Origin: JAKJGA01 sp029554345
GTDB taxonomy: Bacteria; Spirochaetota; UBA4802; JAFGJZ01
DNA: 25,383 nucleotides
Assembly: GCA_035395685.1 (NCBI GenBank)
Contig: DAOPBR010000042.1
Span: 1 to 25,383 of the forward strand
Direction: 5' to 3'
A program made the translations under genes and the position numbers. Below are positions 24,137 to 25,383 of the stretch, one piece after another (the stretch's first letter is position 1; each line of letters starts with the position of its first letter). The notes beneath the pieces are model-generated. The model had not been told where the DNA came from. It saw only the letters and a list, made by a program, of their open reading frames with translations, and did no database searches.

Positions 24137-25383
24137 ATGAAAACCGAAAGAATAAGCCTGCAAAGTCGAGAAAGATTTCTTATTATGGCTGGTGCCATGC
24201 TGACTTTACTTCTTGCAGCATTAGACAATACCATTGTAAGTACGGCTATGCCTAAGATAATAAAGGATCTTAATGGAATTGAACATTATTCGTGGCCATT
24301 TACTTCATATCTTCTTTTTTCAACGGTTATACTCCCTATTTCAGGGAAATTAGCTGATATATATGGTAGGAAGAGGATAACAATCAGCGGTATTATTTTT
24401 TTTATCGTAGCTTCTGCATTGTGCGGTCTTTCATCAAACATGATAATGCTTTCTGTGTTTCGAGGATTGCAGGGAATAGGCGGAGGAATATGTGTATCAA
24501 GTGCGTTTGTTATAGTAGCAGAAATATTTCCTCCAAGGGAACGCGGTAAATATATGGGTATATTGGCCTCAATGTTTGCTGTAGCGAGCATTCTTGGGCC
24601 AGGAGCAGGAGGATTTATTGCTGATAAATTATCTTGGCACTGGATATTCTATATAAATATACCATTGGGAATTCTTGCTTTTTTCCTTATTCATTGCAAC
24701 CTTCATCCTCTCAGACATCATGAGGAGAAACGCCGAATTGATTATCCTGGTGTTGGTGCTTTTATTCTTTTTGTAGCACCATTTTTGTTTGCGGTTACAG
24801 AAGCTGGAAAGAGGCCGGTGTATTCGTTTGACATTTTAGCTTTATTCGCCTTATCGATAATTGCTTTTGCTGTTTTTATTTCCATAGAGAATAAATCTAA
24901 GGAACCGCTTCTTTCTTTGCATTTTTTCAGGGAGAAAGTTTTCGCTTCTTCGGTAATTTCTTCTTCTTTAGGAAATATGGCAATATTCGGTGCTGCGATT
25001 TTTCTGCCTTTGTATCTTCAAAGTGCAAAGGGTAAAAGTGCGACAGAATCAGGAATGATCATGATGCCAATGATGGTTCTGATGATATTATCAAGTAATA
25101 TATCGGGAAGAATTTTGACTCATAGATATCTTTTTAAATTTTTGGCCTCGATAGGATTATTTATAGCATTTGTGGGGATGCTGTGTATAGGTCTTTTTGG
25201 TGCGAAAGCCGGAATTAATTATATAATATTATTTTCCGGTTTCGCTGGATTCGGTATAGGATTAACCTTTCCTGTTTATAATGCGGCACCTCAAAGCCTT
25301 TTTTCTCTTAAGCAGGTTGGACTTGTGACATCTCTTCTTCAATTTTTTCGAAATATGGGAGGAGCTGTCGGTTCAGCATTTTT
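24137..25383 (+). CDS. MFS drug-efflux transporter, DHA2 (EmrB/QacA) type, cut by window end
   Basis: The first 415 codons, open to the edge of the window; the full protein is probably about 480-520 residues with 14 TM helices. It starts MKTERISLQSRERFLIM. LAALDNTIVSTAMPKI is the DHA2 motif after TM1, SGKLADIYGRKRI (about 69-81) is motif A, and ILGPGAGGFIADKLSW is the family's motif C region in TM5. The family uses the proton gradient to export hydrophobic drugs. EmrB-type members need a membrane-fusion partner; none is in view. The start is supported by TTGGAG (24126-24131). It is divergent from the second RHH-like gene and shares its conserved upstream region, so it may be the regulated target. 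Confidence 0.93.
   Translation, partial: MKTERISLQSRERFLIMAGAMLTLLLAALDNTIVSTAMPKIIKDLNGIEHYSWPFTSYLLFSTVILPISGKLADIYGRKRITISGIIFFIVASALCGLSSNMIMLSVFRGLQGIGGGICVSSAFVIVAEIFPPRERGKYMGILASMFAVASILGPGAGGFIADKLSWHWIFYINIPLGILAFFLIHCNLHPLRHHEEKRRIDYPGVGAFILFVAPFLFAVTEAGKRPVYSFDILALFALSIIAFAVFISIENKSKEPLLSLHFFREKVFASSVISSSLGNMAIFGAAIFLPLYLQSAKGKSATESGMIMMPMMVLMILSSNISGRILTHRYLFKFLASIGLFIAFVGMLCIGLFGAKAGINYIILFSGFAGFGIGLTFPVYNAAPQSLFSLKQVGLVTSLLQFFRNMGGAVGSAF

Noticed and set aside
1..25383. CRISPR array, tRNA, insertion sequence, prophage or defence locus
   Set aside because: No regularly spaced repeats, cloverleaf sequences, transposase or phage motifs, or nuclease/helicase defence genes were seen on reading both strands.

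Overview
The window is chromosomal bacterial DNA, AT-rich by eye (composition not computed), with dense housekeeping genes and clear Shine-Dalgarno (SD) sites at most starts. The organism is diderm, because there are several signal-peptide beta-barrel proteins, a LolA-like carrier and Spy-like periplasmic protein. It is probably chemotactic, because there is a full-length methyl-accepting chemotaxis protein. The phylum cannot be fixed from sequence alone. A relaxed lipobox and isolated PTS EIIA domains would fit Spirochaetota. The lamin-tail protein with a FlgD/T9SS-like C-terminal Ig fold, and the HhH/barrel proteins resembling Bacteroidota proteins, would fit an FCB-related lineage.

Layout. 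1-4.3 kb: chemoreceptor (minus), flavodoxin-like protein (plus), MATE exporter (minus) with a possibly structured leader. 4.3-7.6 kb: minus-strand ruvB overlapping a PTS EIIA (PtsN-like) gene, then glnS with its own promoter. 7.6-8.1 kb: an orphan tandem ribbon-helix-helix-like gene, divergent from manC (8.3-9.7 kb). 9.7-11.4 kb: a CPA2 cation/proton antiporter fused to a C-terminal EIIA domain. 11.5-15.2 kb: a plus-strand three-gene overlapping operon: secreted lamin-tail-domain protein, outer-membrane beta protein with a C-terminal ComEA-type HhH DNA-binding domain, and a second outer-membrane barrel. 15.2-17.5 kb: Spy-like protein, ppnP, and a lipoprotein esterase with a carbohydrate-binding-like tail. 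17.6-23.5 kb: a six-gene minus-strand operon reading TPR protein, ABC ATPase, two FtsX/LolE-type permeases, LolA-like periplasmic protein and outer-membrane barrel. 23.6-24.0 kb: a second copy of the orphan RHH-like gene, divergent from a DHA2-family MFS exporter cut by the window end.

Three things stand out. (a) The two RHH-like genes at 7.6 and 23.6 kb are full-length paralogues. Each seems to hold two RHH units in one chain, and each is preceded by the same pair of upstream elements, which suggests a dispersed, self-controlled regulator family. (b) The lamin-tail/HhH-barrel/barrel operon looks like a surface DNA-binding or DNA-uptake apparatus without a settled description. (c) The ABC/LolA/barrel operon looks like a dedicated trans-envelope lipid or lipoprotein export line parallel to the housekeeping Lol system. 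There are also two separate EIIA domains with no PTS sugar permease in view, consistent with regulatory PTS signalling to ion transport. No tRNA, rRNA, CRISPR array, insertion sequence or phage gene was seen. No stretch over 300 bases lacks a gene.
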